From Epichloe hybrida (lineage: Eukaryota; Ascomycota; Sordariomycetes; Hypocreales; Clavicipitaceae), in NCBI GenBank assembly GCA_019022495.1, contig JAFEKR010000023.1:124001-188000 (forward strand): a stretch of DNA of 64,000 bases, in the 5' to 3' direction. A program made the position numbers and the translations under genes. A model generated the notes under the pieces. The model made no database searches. It worked only from the letters and a program-made list of their open reading frames with translations, and was not told where the DNA came from. Below, piece by piece: positions 12,367 to 23,588 of this stretch. How positions within the stretch are numbered: the first letter of the stretch is position 1; each line of letters begins with the position of its first letter.

Positions 12367-12991
12367 ATGGCTTCCCAAGTCGCCCGCCGCTGCTTCACCA
12401 CATCTGCTCGCCTGCAGAGCGAGAGCCTCAAGGCCCAGAGCAAGCGAAACCCCGAGACAATGGTACGTGATAAAATCCTCGCCCTCCATCCCCTCCCGTC
12501 AGCTCAGTTCGCCAAACACCTGCCGCTGGACTCAACAAACAATTGCGGAGTCGGGCATCCTCTTTCCCCCTAAATGCTGTCGCGGTGTTTCAAGAATAGA
12601 GATTGACAGAATTGGCAGATCCTCGGTGCCGTAATGGTTGCTGCGCTCGGCGGCGCAGGCTTCTACTTTGGTACGGACGAGCCCCCTCGCGACAAAACAG
12701 GATATTGAGCATCGAAAAAAAAAACCCCAAAACGGGGGACTAAGCTGACGACCCTCTGCAGGCCGCACCCCCACCAAGTCCACCTCCGAGAACCCCGTGT
12801 CCATTGCCCACGGCGGCATGCCCTGGGAGGGCGACGTTCAAGGCAAATACAAGTACCACCCCGGTGGTGATCTCAGCGCCGAGTCCAAGGATGCGCCCAG
12901 TGCTTTGAACGCCGTTGTTGTTCCCAACGTCACTTTGCCCAAGGAGTTGCATGACAAGTACAACAAGTGGGGCAAAGATGGGTATCCTTGA
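12367..12991 (+). CDS. Small single-pass mitochondrial protein, conserved type
   Basis: Three exons, 12367-12462, 12619-12670 and 12762-12991, give 125 residues with phases 0 and 1. Both introns have normal GT-AG ends, and the second has a TAAGCTGAC branch site. The N-terminus (MASQVARRCFTTSARLQ) has arginines, serines/threonines and no acidic residues, as expected of a mitochondrial presequence. A membrane helix follows at 33-50 (LGAVMVAALGGAGFYFG). The C-terminal part is polar with PWEGDVQGKYKYHPGGD and ends in WGKDGYP. I recognise the layout as that of small ascomycete inner-membrane proteins but cannot name the complex. A supernumerary respiratory subunit or assembly factor is possible. 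The exon structure is well supported because all three frames join without a stop. Confidence 0.8.
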
Positions 12992-13525
12992 ACGAGTTGT
13001 TTCTTCTTGGAGGGGACAACGCGTTGCTTACATATTGACGAGGATGCCGTATTGCGGTGATAGGAGGAGGAGCTTATTGTTTGTACGGAGTAGTGGGTGG
13101 GAATAGTCGCAGGGAGCAAAGAAGACAGAAGACGAATGTAAAGTTATTGCGAGCTGGTGTCTCGGGCATTAGAGTGGATCAGTCTGCTACTGTTGTATAT
13201 CAAGACACATTTTTCTCATGTTTGGCACATCATGTGGGAATATCACCTGAGCATGAAGGAAGATTGTTGAGAGACCCAAATGGGATAAATGCATCATGTC
13301 ATGCGGTATCGTGTTAGTACTGCCTACATATAAGATATCCTGATAACACTTCCCCCATCAGACGAAAACACCCACCCGCTATGAAAGGACCCTCTTTCCA
13401 CGGCACAGGCCGCACACCGGAAAAAGAAAAGAAAGACAAAGAAGTAAAAAAGCTTTGCCAACGTATGCCCATCCCACCCACGTAAGCATATACAACAAAG
13501 CCCTCCCAAAACGCCTCAAAGCACA
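12992..13525. other. Convergent 3' flanks
   Basis: About 530 bases between two stop codons. A copy of the recurrent TACGGAGTA motif begins near 13084. No gene seen. Confidence 0.5.
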
Positions 13526-14950
13526 TCATGCCGTCAACATGTGAATCTCCTCAGCTGTGAATCCAAACAAGTACAGCAAATCCAACAAGCTGCCCGAATT
13601 CAGTCTCGCGTCCGCTTCCATTTGCACCATAGGCTTCGCATTCCATGCCACTCCCAAGCCAGCCTCACCGAGCATCAGCAAATCGTTGGCCCCGTCACCA
13701 ACCGCCACAACCTGCGCCAAGTCAATCTTCTCCTTGGCCGCAATCTCCACCAGGAGATCTCGCTTCCGCTCTTTGCCCACGATCTTGCCCTTCGTCTCTC
13801 CCGTCAGCTTGCCATCCTCTATGACAACTTGATTGGCAAAAGCGTAGTCGATTCCTAGCTTCTCGGCCAGCCAGCCGGTGAGAGGCTGGAACCCTCCCGA
13901 CAGCACGGCAGTCTTGACGCCGAGGCGTTTCAGCGCAATCATCAGCTCGGGAACGCCAGGCGTGACTTGAACGACCTGGCGCAAGTCGTCAAATACCGAC
14001 GCCCTCACACCTTTGAGGAGGGCAACCCGCTCGCGGAAGGAAGCATCGAATTCCAGCTCGCCCATCATGGCTCGGTGCGTGATTTCTGCAACGCGAGCAG
14101 CCAAATCGGGGGGGTCTTTGATGGTCTCAGCCATGAGCTCAATCACCTCCTGAGTGATGAGCGTGCTGTCCATGTCGAAGACTATGAGGCGGGGGTTTCT
14201 TCTCCAAACCACATCCCGTTGAAGAATAACGTCGACATTCCATTCTTGTTCGAAGCGATAAATCATTTCATGCTTACGTAGGTCGGACAAGCTCAGGTAG
14301 TCGGAGGAGGGAGCGGGGGAGAGAGTGAGTTCGACGATGCGAGGAGTGTCCGGGTTGTCAAGACACCTGTGGGACGAGTGCGGTTCGTCCGCTCCGTGAG
14401 GCAGGGGGAAAGTGGACATGAGATGCAGGAACGAAGCGATGCATAGAGGAGAGATATAGGAGCCATAGATGTGATCCAATTGTTCTGATTCCTGTGTAGG
14501 CGGCTCCAGAGGGAAATCGTCCATGTTTGTAGTTGGTGCCATGTTTGAAGGTAGGGCTTCGTGAATCTCTGATGGTCTGGCCAAGCGAGTTTGACTCGGC
14601 GCAGAGCTGGAAGACGAACTTTTGTAGAATAAAGTGGCCACAAGTCGATCAGATCTCAGACCCGGCGGAGGCGCACAATTTGGATGCGAGAGGCTGTGGT
14701 TGACGTCGCTGTCTACTATGGTTGAGGGCATGTCATCGCTGGGGACACCTCGGAATGGCAGGATGGGTTTTGGCGATGCCGATTTGGGCACTGGACTTCT
14801 CTCCACCACTTCGTCGATGCCGTGATATTGCTCCGTCACCTTTGGGGCTCTGTACTGTTGGTGATCGCGCAGATAGGAGCTTGTGCGCATGCCCTCTGTC
14901 ATCTGAGGGCGAGTGGCATTTTGCTTGCGAGCACCCGCGGTGTCAGCCAT
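13526..14950 (-). CDS. SER2: Phosphoserine phosphatase
   Basis: A single exon encodes 474 residues. The enzyme makes L-serine from phosphoserine, the last step of the phosphorylated serine pathway, in the cytosol. The HAD core is intact: DMDSTLI near 257-263 (nucleophile and acid/base aspartates), SGGFQPL near 349, and GDGANDLLM near 417 (magnesium ligands). The N-terminal 230 residues are long, proline/serine-rich and poorly conserved in type, then a short region (PRIVELTLSPAPSSDYLSL) leads into the catalytic domain. Bacterial SerB is only about 320 residues, so the N-terminal extension is notable, although long N-termini are common in filamentous fungi. The next gene, PAPS reductase, is divergent; serine is the carbon source for cysteine made from its product. 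Confidence 0.93.
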   Translation of the reverse strand: MADTAGARKQNATRPQMTEGMRTSSYLRDHQQYRAPKVTEQYHGIDEVVERSPVPKSASPKPILPFRGVPSDDMPSTIVDSDVNHSLSHPNCAPPPGLRSDRLVATLFYKSSSSSSAPSQTRLARPSEIHEALPSNMAPTTNMDDFPLEPPTQESEQLDHIYGSYISPLCIASFLHLMSTFPLPHGADEPHSSHRCLDNPDTPRIVELTLSPAPSSDYLSLSDLRKHEMIYRFEQEWNVDVILQRDVVWRRNPRLIVFDMDSTLITQEVIELMAETIKDPPDLAARVAEITHRAMMGELEFDASFRERVALLKGVRASVFDDLRQVVQVTPGVPELMIALKRLGVKTAVLSGGFQPLTGWLAEKLGIDYAFANQVVIEDGKLTGETKGKIVGKERKRDLLVEIAAKEKIDLAQVVAVGDGANDLLMLGEAGLGVAWNAKPMVQMEADARLNSGSLLDLLYLFGFTAEEIHMLTA

Positions 14951-16596
14951 ATCGTCAGACTGCGCAGGGACAAGGTCGGAATCTCAGCTTTGGAGTATTG
15001 CGAATCGATCGGAAAACGACCAGCGTTGTGACAGAGAACAACTCAATTCTTGGCCAGGGTATGACGTGAAGGCCCAAAGCCAGAGACGTTAGGAAAAAGT
15101 CAATATTGCAAGCTGGTGCGACGTCGGCTGGCTTGGGCTTCCGGGGTGGGGTCCGTTACGAGAGGTGGCTTGTACGATGTGAACGTGCAATCAACAACTC
15201 GAGACCACAGAGGCCGTCGGGCGGTGGTGTACATAAAGATAAAGATGGATTGTTGGGGGAGAGGGGGGGGGGCAGAAGTCCATCCGGGGTGAGGGCGAGG
15301 AGATGTTTCTGTGGAGGATCCATGGAGGTGGTTGACAGCTGTGGAGAAATGGATCTCACGAGTCGTGTCGATTGACGAGAAACATTCATCTCCTTCCTAA
15401 AGCACCAGACTCTAATAGTCAGCCATGCCCTTGGACCCCTTGGCGCCATTCTTCACTCGACAGCTACAGTTAGACAGACTTTCATGTGGCGTCCTCGAAT
15501 TCTTTGCATCGCCAACTACGGTGTATTGAACCTGACAAGAAATCACGACCTGCGCAGTGTTGGCTTCAGGGGTGGGTGGTTGGCAAGGTTGAACATTACC
15601 ACAATCGGACCATCGTCGGTTATTTCGTTATTTCGGCCCTTCCCTCGCGAACTGGCTTTTTTTTTTTTTTTTTTTTTTTCTGAAGTGCTCGCAGCGGCAG
15701 TCGTAGGGTCCTCCGACTTCCGCACTGCGCCGACGAGCCGACGCTTAAGTTTTCCGAGTGCGTCCGGCGTCCGGCATCCGACTTATGTACTAATAACACC
15801 AACCATTCCCAATGCTTGTTTGGTTTGGCTCCATTTGCTGGAAGCAGGACAATTTTTTTTTTTACTTGGCCGTTTCCAGACGCCGGTCTGCAAGTATCTC
15901 GTTATCCAGCCGGCTGAGTGAAAGAAACGTCATGGCTTCAGGAGTGGTATTTCCATTTGGGAACAACTGCATCAGCAAGACGCTGATTTCATTCTCGACT
16001 CGCATCCGTGTCAGCATGGAACTTGACTGACTCATCCTTGTCCATCTTAGCGATGAGATCATCAATAATTCCGAGTAACTCAGAATTTGTACATTTGTAA
16101 TGTGCCCCAGAAAATCCCTCCCAAGCCCCAGTAAATAGAAGTGGAGACAGCGGGAGTATCGGATACGGTGGAAGGCAGAAGAAGGTGGCCCAATACCAAG
16201 TAGCCGCTACATAATCGCATCAAGTTTCGATGGCCATCGACCAATCACACCCCACTTGTCCAACATCGCGGAAGCAATGGCGTCGATGTCGTGATCGGTC
16301 TTTGACACAGCCAACGTATTACTTGCTCTGCTGAGCAATGATGAAATCACGGAGAGAAATTGGCCTCGGACGAATTGTTGGACGCCTGCAGGTGTGTATG
16401 ATGTGCTTTGTGCTTGCCCGCTTGGTCCAAATTAGTCCGAATGAATAATCCCCCTTCCTAAGAATACAAGCCATAAAAACAGGCATCAGCCCCCTCGGCC
16501 GGCAGCACATCCAAGGAGGAGGCATCAACAAATTACCCTCGGCCGAGTCTTCATCAACTCTCTCTTTCGCCAATAGTCCGCAATACGGCTTCGGTC
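14951..16596. promoter_or_regulatory. Divergent region between SER2 and PAPS reductase
   Basis: About 1.6 kb shared by two divergent genes. It contains a T run of about 22 at 15658-15679, a second T run near 15852, and G-rich tracts near 15260. I looked for a CYS3/MetR-type site (ATGRYRYCAT) upstream of PAPS reductase and found no full match in the part I read. Confidence 0.45.
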
Positions 16597-17499
16597 ATGG
16601 CAGACAACAACACAGACTCGTCATTCGTGGCCGAGAAAGTCGAGATCGAATCCGGATATGCCTCAGGGCAATCCGACTACACGCCAGAAGAGCCTTCTCG
16701 ACCCGAAGTCACCTTGACCAAGGCTCATGTCGAATACCTCAATAGTCAGATGGAGCCCATGCACCCCATGGACATCCTTCGTTTCTGCAAGATCATGTTC
16801 CCCAACTTGTTCCAATCCACAGCGTTCGGCTTGACCGGCCTGGCCACCATGGACATGCTTTCCAAGATCCAGGACGAGAACCCAGAGTCGAAACCCGTCG
16901 AGCTCATCTTCCTCGACACCCTGCATCATTTCAAGGAGACATACCAGCTTGTGGACCGCGTCAAGGCCAGATATCCCAATGTGCCCGTCAACATCTTCCG
17001 ACCTGACGGCATGGAGAGCGCCGAGCAGTTCGAGGAGACATATGGTCCGGAGCTGTGGGAGACTGCCGACGAGATGTACGACTGGATGGTCAAGGTCGAG
17101 CCCCTCCAGCGAGCATACGAGGAGCTCAAGGTCACGGCTGTCCTGAACGGACGCCGTCGATCACAAGGCGCTGCCCGGGGATCCATCCCCATTATCGAAA
17201 TGGACGAGGAGAGAAACGTCATCAAGATCAACCCCATGGCCGCTTGGTCGTTCTCGCAAGTCAACGAGTACATCAAGGAGAACAATGTGCCCTACAATGC
17301 TCTTCTCGACCAAGGATACAAGTCCATTGGCGACTGGCACTCAACCTCTCCCGTCAAGGAGGGTGAGGATGAGCGCGCCGGCCGATGGAAAGGCAAGGCC
17401 AAGACCGAGTGTGGCATCCACAACAGGAAGTCGCGATACGCACAGTTTGTTGCCGACATGGAGCACACGCAAGGCAGCAATGTCGTTGCACCGGTCTAG
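16597..17499 (+). CDS. MET16: Phosphoadenylylsulfate (PAPS) reductase
   Basis: A single exon encodes 300 residues. The enzyme reduces PAPS to sulfite with thioredoxin as electron donor, in assimilatory sulfate reduction. The PP-loop/adenine nucleotide hydrolase-like core is visible: STAFGLTGLATMDML near 70-85, then LIFLDTLHHFKETYQLVDRV near 108, NGRRRSQGAARG near 185 and NPMAAWSFSQVNEYI near 212. The C-terminal catalytic cysteine sits in KTECGIH (Cys272). There is no second cysteine pair of the kind that binds an Fe-S cluster in APS reductases, so PAPS is the expected substrate. The length fits fungal homologues. Siroheme synthase, needed for the next step (sulfite reductase), is encoded 9 kb away. 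Confidence 0.95.
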   Translation: MADNNTDSSFVAEKVEIESGYASGQSDYTPEEPSRPEVTLTKAHVEYLNSQMEPMHPMDILRFCKIMFPNLFQSTAFGLTGLATMDMLSKIQDENPESKPVELIFLDTLHHFKETYQLVDRVKARYPNVPVNIFRPDGMESAEQFEETYGPELWETADEMYDWMVKVEPLQRAYEELKVTAVLNGRRRSQGAARGSIPIIEMDEERNVIKINPMAAWSFSQVNEYIKENNVPYNALLDQGYKSIGDWHSTSPVKEGEDERAGRWKGKAKTECGIHNRKSRYAQFVADMEHTQGSNVVAPV

Positions 17500-18148
17500 A
17501 GAACACACATGAGCATCGCACTCAATGATGTTGCGATTTTTCTTTTGTACTTTTTTTTTCCTAGATTTGAAAAGAAAAGAACGGGAGTTTTGGGGATTTG
17601 ACAAACGGGCAAGGCGACATTTCGTACACTTTTTTTTTTTTGTTTTTTGACACTCTGGCGATGTCATGGACATTTGGCGTTGTGAGAGCATAGCTACCCG
17701 TGTTTGCGCTTGCGAAGAATTTAGACGGATATAGAAGCCACTTGCACCCAACCTGAATGAATCAAGTGGAATCAAACTCGCTGTGCATTTTATCCGCCGA
17801 CGTTGAAAGCGAACAAGACGTAATGTTTTATATACCTCGGCCGAAGTTCACGCCTTCATGGGTCATGACCCCGCGCGACTCCCTGATTGGCTCACGTGTG
17901 AAAATTAATAAGTGCGACTTTTCTCACCTTGATCCACCAATCCCAGGATCCCAACTACCTTTTTTTCTAAAACTCTTTACTTCTTGATGCCCGTTGCAGA
18001 AATTCATGGCGAATTCTGTCGCATCATGGCACTCTCCTCTTGATCGTGTCGCCGCGGAGCCACCACCCAAGTCATTCCCCCCCCTCATCAAAATCAAACG
18101 CCATTGCCGACCAAAACCAGCAATTCGCATGAGAACAGCACCCACAAG
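17500..18148. other. Intergenic, PAPS reductase 3' flank and TYW3 promoter
   Basis: About 650 bases with T-rich stretches (17540-17575, 17628-17646) that fit a 3' UTR, then the presumed TYW3 promoter. No gene seen. Confidence 0.5.
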
Positions 18149-19225
18149 ATGCGACACCACGGCGGGGAGACGTTCCCCCCTCCGTCTCCGGCGTTCGCCT
18201 CCAGAAAGATCAAGATCCTAGACCAGCTAGCCGTGCCGGATGCCGAGTACACCGATGCCTCGCCCAAGGGCACAGTCGATAAGGGCATCCGCCCCCTGAT
18301 CGATGAGATCAACGGCGCAGAGGGCTTCGTCACAACAAGCAGCTGCGCAGGGAGAGTGAGCGTGTTCCTGGAAGGCAGAAAGGCAGTGGCTACGGATGCG
18401 GATGCGGACGCGGATGAGCGTGCCTCGTCGCAGGTGGCTGGTGTGGGCGGCAAAGGCGCAGGCGGGAAATGGCTGTTTGTATCCCATGATCCGGTTGACC
18501 GAGGGGAGTGGGCGCGAAGCCTGCAACTTGGCAACGATGGATCATGTGAGACTGCTAAAGAGAAACGGTTGATTCATTTCAAATTCGAGCCCATGGTGCG
18601 TATGTTCCGCGACAAGGTTGGCTCGCATCTCACCAGGACCGAGCACGAGAACAAGAATTCCCCGTCCACGTTGCATGGGGAAGGAAACAGTAAATAAGCA
18701 AATGCTGATGGATGTGCTTCCCCCGCGCAGATTCTTCACGTCCTCACCGCATCGCCAACCCATGCACAAGTGATTCTCCAATCAGCCCTACGAGCGGGAT
18801 TCCGCGAGTCCGGCGCCCTGAACATCACACCCCAGGCGGATCGTACCGCCACGCCCATCGTGGCCGTTCGCTCCACGGGGCTGAGCTTCGAATCCCTCAT
18901 CGGGTACGAGGTAGACGGGATCGAATGCTCGCTCGTGCAGGAGACGCATCTCCGGATGCTGATGGACATTGCGAACGAGCGCTTCTCCGAGAACGCCAAG
19001 CGGATTGCGAGGTTCCGCGAGGCCTTTCGGGACATGGTTCTGGAGCCCAGGCGGGTCAGGCTGAATCCGGAGGGGAAGCAGTGGGAGAATGCGGCGGCGA
19101 GGCGCGAGAGGATGAGAGAGGAAGGGCTGAGGCGGAAGCAGGCTTTGCGGGAGGGGAGCGTGGAGAATGAGGATGAGAAGCAGAATGCGATGGTGGAGGT
19201 GGAGGATTTCGATCTTCCTTCATAG
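18149..19225 (+). CDS. TYW3: tRNA wybutosine-synthesizing protein 3
   Basis: Two exons, 18149-18595 and 18731-19225, give 313 residues; the 135-nt intron is phase 0. TYW3 is a SAM-dependent N-methyltransferase acting in wybutosine formation at G37 of tRNA-Phe. The conserved N-terminal block is clear: FASRKIKILDQL, DKGIRPLIDEING and TTSSCAGRVSVFLEG, followed by WLFVSHDPV. After the intron come ILHVLTASPTHAQVILQSAL, ALRAGFRESGA and a TPIVAVRSTGLSFESLIGY block. A low-complexity insert rich in Ala-Asp repeats (about residues 91-120) separates two core strands. The frame is open upstream of 18149 but contains no earlier ATG. The charged C-terminal tail is typical of the fungal members. Confidence 0.92.
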
Positions 19226-19849
19226 GGGGTTGACATTGTGACCATTGTGACTAGTTTGGGGGTTTCAAGCACGGCATGGCGATGGCGAGGGAAAAAAAAA
19301 AAGCCTTGTGTTTTTTTTTTGGCGCTTTTCTGAAATACGCAGGGATAAATACATGGTAGTAGATGAATCATCGGAACAATCCAGATGACATGGATGGCAT
19401 CAACGATAGGGTCAAAGACGCTGACTTGATATCATTGAGTGTTTATCAGTGATGCGGCGCGGTTCAGAGCATGAGGAACAGGCCTTGCCATCATACACCA
19501 GTTCTTCGATCATCCAGTTTTAGACCATGGTAGATCACACGTGAAAACAACAGACCAGGAGCATTAGTCATTTGTACATTATTGTCTTTCTCTATGCCGC
19601 TCAAAGCCGTTCAAAGCACCGATGTATTCATCAGCATACACCGCAAGACTCGGCTTCTGGCTTGCCATGTATTCTTCATCTTTGAGCTTCTTCATTCGCC
19701 GAAATAAACGCAGTGAATCGAAGCGTTCGATCCTGCCAGTCTCTTCCGTAACACAGTTCCCGCTCTAATCCACGTGGCGGTACAGCTTTTCCAATTCAAG
19801 GTGAAAAGTCGCCTTCTTGCCTTTTTTTTTCATAGTTGGCTTTTTTTTT
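19226..19849. other. Convergent 3' flanks of TYW3 and MIC19
   Basis: About 620 bases between stop codons, with short A and T runs near 19291-19320 and 19823-19851. No gene seen. Confidence 0.5.
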
Positions 19850-20563
19850 TCACGAAGTGACCTTGTCGACCCAAGTCTTCTCCAGCTTCTTCACCTCTGC
19901 CTTGAAGTTCTCCACCTCCTGCCAGCAGTCGAGAGGTCGCCTGTCGTTCTCCCTCAAGCACCGAATCACTTGACTGCGGGCCTTGTCCACGCTCTCGGGC
20001 AAGTCGCGAATGGTCTTCCTCTCCTCGAGCTTGCGTCGCAGCTCGGCAACTTCCTTGCCGAGCGAGAAGCTGGTGGGCCCTTCGTCGTCGGCGCCTTCGG
20101 AGGCGGCAATCTTCTCGTGTGCAAGTTTGAGAGCGTCTGGTTCCGTCTTTAGCAACTTTTTCAGCTCTTCACCTACGCGGGCTTGGATATGCTGCTCGAT
20201 TAGTTTGGCGCGAGAGGCATCGGTCTGCAATGGTCACGAGGGTGTCTGGTTAGCTTTAAGTCATTGAGGGATCGTTACGCTGATGACGTGTAAATTACTC
20301 GCGAGCGACTTGGTTCAAGCGATGGATGAGCCATTGAAAAGCTGGAGTAGGAGGAGCAGCATTACCTCTGGGCCGGATCGTAATGAGTCGACGACTTCGA
20401 GAGAGACGCTGGGAGGTCCTGAGCTGTTTGTACCATGCGTTGTCAGTTGCTGGTTGTGTCGTTCTCGCGAGAAGGAATTGCAGTCAACGCCGGGGACATC
20501 AGGAACTCACGCCTTCCAATGGTACTGGCCATTAGCATCTTGCTTGGACGTGTTGGCACCCAT
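19850..20563 (-). CDS. MIC19: MICOS subunit MIC19
   Basis: Three exons, 20563-20511, 20423-20366 and 20224-19850, give 161 residues, close to the 170 of yeast. MIC19 is a peripheral protein of the inner-membrane MICOS complex that shapes crista junctions. The start MGANTSKQ is a good N-myristoylation signal, known for this family. Exon 2 encodes the short SGPPSVSLEVVDSLRSGPE segment. Exon 3 begins TDASRAKLIEQHIQARVGEE, the conserved core, and continues as a long charged coiled coil. The C-terminus carries CLRENDRRPLDC, a cysteine pair of the CHCH-like type. The exon boundaries were chosen because they restore the family sequence; alternative acceptors at exon 2 break the frame. Confidence 0.9.
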
Positions 20564-23500
20564 GTTGTCGAGCTCAATGGGCGGTGCGACAATTGTTCAA
20601 CAGCTCGGCGCACCTGGATTTTTCCGGCTGCAGTTCTTCGGGTGCGTCACCAGAGCCGCGGGTGCCATGATTTTCTGCCTGAGGCGCGCAATTTAACACC
20701 GCACCTTGCTAATACATTTAAGGCGTCACTTGCAAACCTCAGCCTCATGGTGGCGGGCGGCACTTTGATGCACTGTGGCTCAGCCGGCCACACACAACGC
20801 ACAGACGCAGGAGTAATATTAGTCCGTCGTGTTACTCATTAAATCGGTTACGAACGGCCATCATGCGCGCGAAACCTTGCCATGGGTCCTGCTTATTACT
20901 GGCCCATCGTGGTCTCGGCGTGATTCATGTTCGTGACTTGGGAAAACATGTGAGGTACGGAGTACTCCGCACGGGCTTGATTCGATGAATGGCGTCTCGT
21001 GGGATTTCAAGGGGGCATGTACGAGTGCGATTCTTGGTCCTCCCTAGGGAGGCCTAGGGAGATACATGTCCTGTGTGTCGTTCAAATGTTGCGAGTACAT
21101 AAGTACGGATTACGGAGAAGTGATGCAGAAAAAGTCCATCCAATGACTTCAGATTTATGCGTCCCGGTTCTCACAGCCTTTTGGGTGCAGATCAGGGCTG
21201 GACGCGAACGCCGTGGGAACGCGGTGGGAAACGTGGTCGACACACGTACCTTTGCGTATATACATGTACAACAAACCGAGTACCCGAGCCAGCATGAGGT
21301 TGGTTGGTAAAGAGAGAGCCAACAAAGTGCCATACATGTAATAAAGGAGGCGCTTGGGCTCTTCCATGGGTCGTTGAACACACTGATGACTGGACGTCGA
21401 TTTACAAGGTGACGCAGGCAAGGGCCCCCTGCATGGAAGCCCCCTGCATGGAAGCCTCCCACCGTCGAGCAGCCACCCGCCGCTGATTAGCGCGAAGGAT
21501 GCCGCTGTGCTTTCAGATGGCAGATGGGCGATCCAGAAGCGCTGCCTGCCCCGAACCCAGCGAACCAGGATGGGACGAGGGATGGGACGAAAGGTCGTTT
21601 TCAGGGGCTAGGGCGGCGAGTGGCAGCCAGTCCCAGCCAGTCCCATCCAGTCCCATCCAGTCACTTGGGCCGACCGCACCGCTGCGTGAAATCGTGGCTG
21701 CCAACTGAAAAGGCAAACAAGGCAGCTGGGGAGAAGCTCTGCTCTGCTTCCATATGGCATGTGGGCCAATGCTCCTCCAAGAGACGCGACGCGCTGAAAT
21801 CGCTGCGCCTCCGATTCATGCCTCAGAATCATGAATCTCGGCAGCCCAATGAGGCCGCGCCGTTGCCTGTGCACTGCTTCTCATCATCTGCTTTCCCTGA
21901 GGGAACCCTTGGACGAACGCGAAGATCCCCATTGTTTCCGTGAGCTCGAGCCGGGGTGTCGTCCATCCCAACTTCGACCCCCCTCCCCTTGTTCACTTGT
22001 ACATATGTACATACACACATACGGATTAGCGTCATTGGTAATGCCCAATCAGCACTATGCGTCGTGGGGCTCTGCCAAGATCTCTCCGAGTGATGAGCTT
22101 GGTTCTAAGAATTCAGCTTGCCTCTTCTCCTCGTATTTGAACCGTATCAACCACTTTCTCTTTTGCATCTTGGTTCGTTTCTCGCATTTTGAGCTTTTGG
22201 GTCTTTTTCTCCCCCCCCATCTCCTTGTGCTTCGCCGCTTCGCGCTGCGATACGGAGTCCGGAACACTGCTTGCTGAATTAGATCTTGTTTGCCTCACCA
22301 GCCCCTGCGTTTCGTGTTTTCCCCGATTTGCATTCCTCAGCACCAGCAACCGCATCCTCATCCGCATCCGCATCCGCATCCTAATCGGCCTTTCTTTTGG
22401 CATTTCCTCACGCGGCTGGACAGCGTGAGCAGTGTGGATGGGGACAAGGCCTTGTCTTGATTCTTTTGCCCATCTGCCAGCGGACAATCAATCCACCACC
22501 TCCCGCCACGACGACGTGCCGTGTTGTGGGCAGTTTGCTCCTCCCTGATTCACACATTGTCGTCACCCGCACGACTCCCTTTCCAAAAGGGAAAAAGAGC
22601 ACTTGAGCAATCAAGACCAGGTAGCATCAACTGACCAACTTGCCATTTGCATCATTTGCATCACTTGCACCCTTCGCTGCCAACCACTCGATCGCCTGGA
22701 CACTTTTTGCATCATCGACACAAACGACAAACAACGACGCCCAAAATACCACAGAAACACCACAGGAACACCACAGAACACCACAGAAGGTGTCACCAAA
22801 AACGCCCAAAAAGAGTGACGGTCCCTCCGACAACCTCTCCGTCTTGTATTTAATTCGGACGCCTCTCACCCGGGGTCTGTACATAGCGGCTTCAAGTGTC
22901 ATCCCATCGTTCCGGCGTCACTGTGCGGGCCGTGACTGGTTGCGTTTTGGCTTGGCCTTTTGGATCTACACGCGCTACCGTTTCGCCATTCCCTCCATTC
23001 CCTGCACCAAAACAGGGAACGAGAGCCACAACACAGCCAGACCAGGCTCCGAGGCCGTCGGCGTCGACTGACTGCCCTGCCACTCTCGTCCACTCTCGTC
23101 CACTCTCGTCCACTCTCGTCCAGGCAATTTACCCTTTTCCCACTCTATTCCCGTCTCTCAACGTCTCACAGCGCTGCTCAAACAATCTCCTTCGCTCTTT
23201 CCCTTTCTCTACACATCACCACACTCACTGCAGCTCGTGCGTCGTACGAAGCTGGACAGGCTGGACAGGCAAACCCTGAGTCATTGAAACCGGCATCCCT
23301 CTTCGTCGTTGTGTCCCCTGTCACGGCCCCTGCTGCGACCCCATCCTTGCTTCCTGCGCGCACGATGCGATCGAGCATCTAGGTGCATGCAATAAAGGCA
23401 ATTCATCATCGCTTTCGCACCCTGTGAGCGCAGGCGGGGGAAAGGGCACACGCACGCATTCTCTTCTTCACTGCTCTTTCAAACCACCTGTTCGCACCAC

Positions 23501-23588
23501 AATCTTTGTATCTTCTTTCCTTGAATCGCCTGCTCCCTCCTCCGTTCCTTTCCCGCTGGCGCTGGATCGCCAGCCTTGAACAAGAGAC
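20564..23588. repeat. 3-kb intergenic region with many short tandem repeats
   Basis: A long divergent region between MIC19 and the ferric reductase without a convincing gene. It holds several small direct-repeat clusters: CCCCTGCATGGAAG twice (21425-21456), a CCAGTCCCAT/G unit (21627-21664), a CATCCG hexamer array (22351-22380), an ACCACAGA-type array (22749-22790) and four exact copies of CACTCTCGTC (23081-23120). The palindrome CGGAGTACTCCG is at 20958-20969. A CCAAT box (CCCAATCAG) is near 22045. The last few hundred bases are pyrimidine-rich, as in many fungal promoters and leaders. Confidence 0.6.

Noticed and set aside
18104..18148. Extended N-terminus for TYW3 from 18104
   Set aside because: That codon is TTG; the first ATG of the frame is 18149.
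23081..23120. Four exact 10-base repeats as a possible CRISPR-like array
   Set aside because: There are no spacers between units and the host is a fungus; it is a minisatellite.
22640..23382. Overlapping small open frames (90-145 codons) upstream of the ferric reductase
   Set aside because: Low-complexity translation arising from tandem repeats, no initiation context and no recognisable protein.
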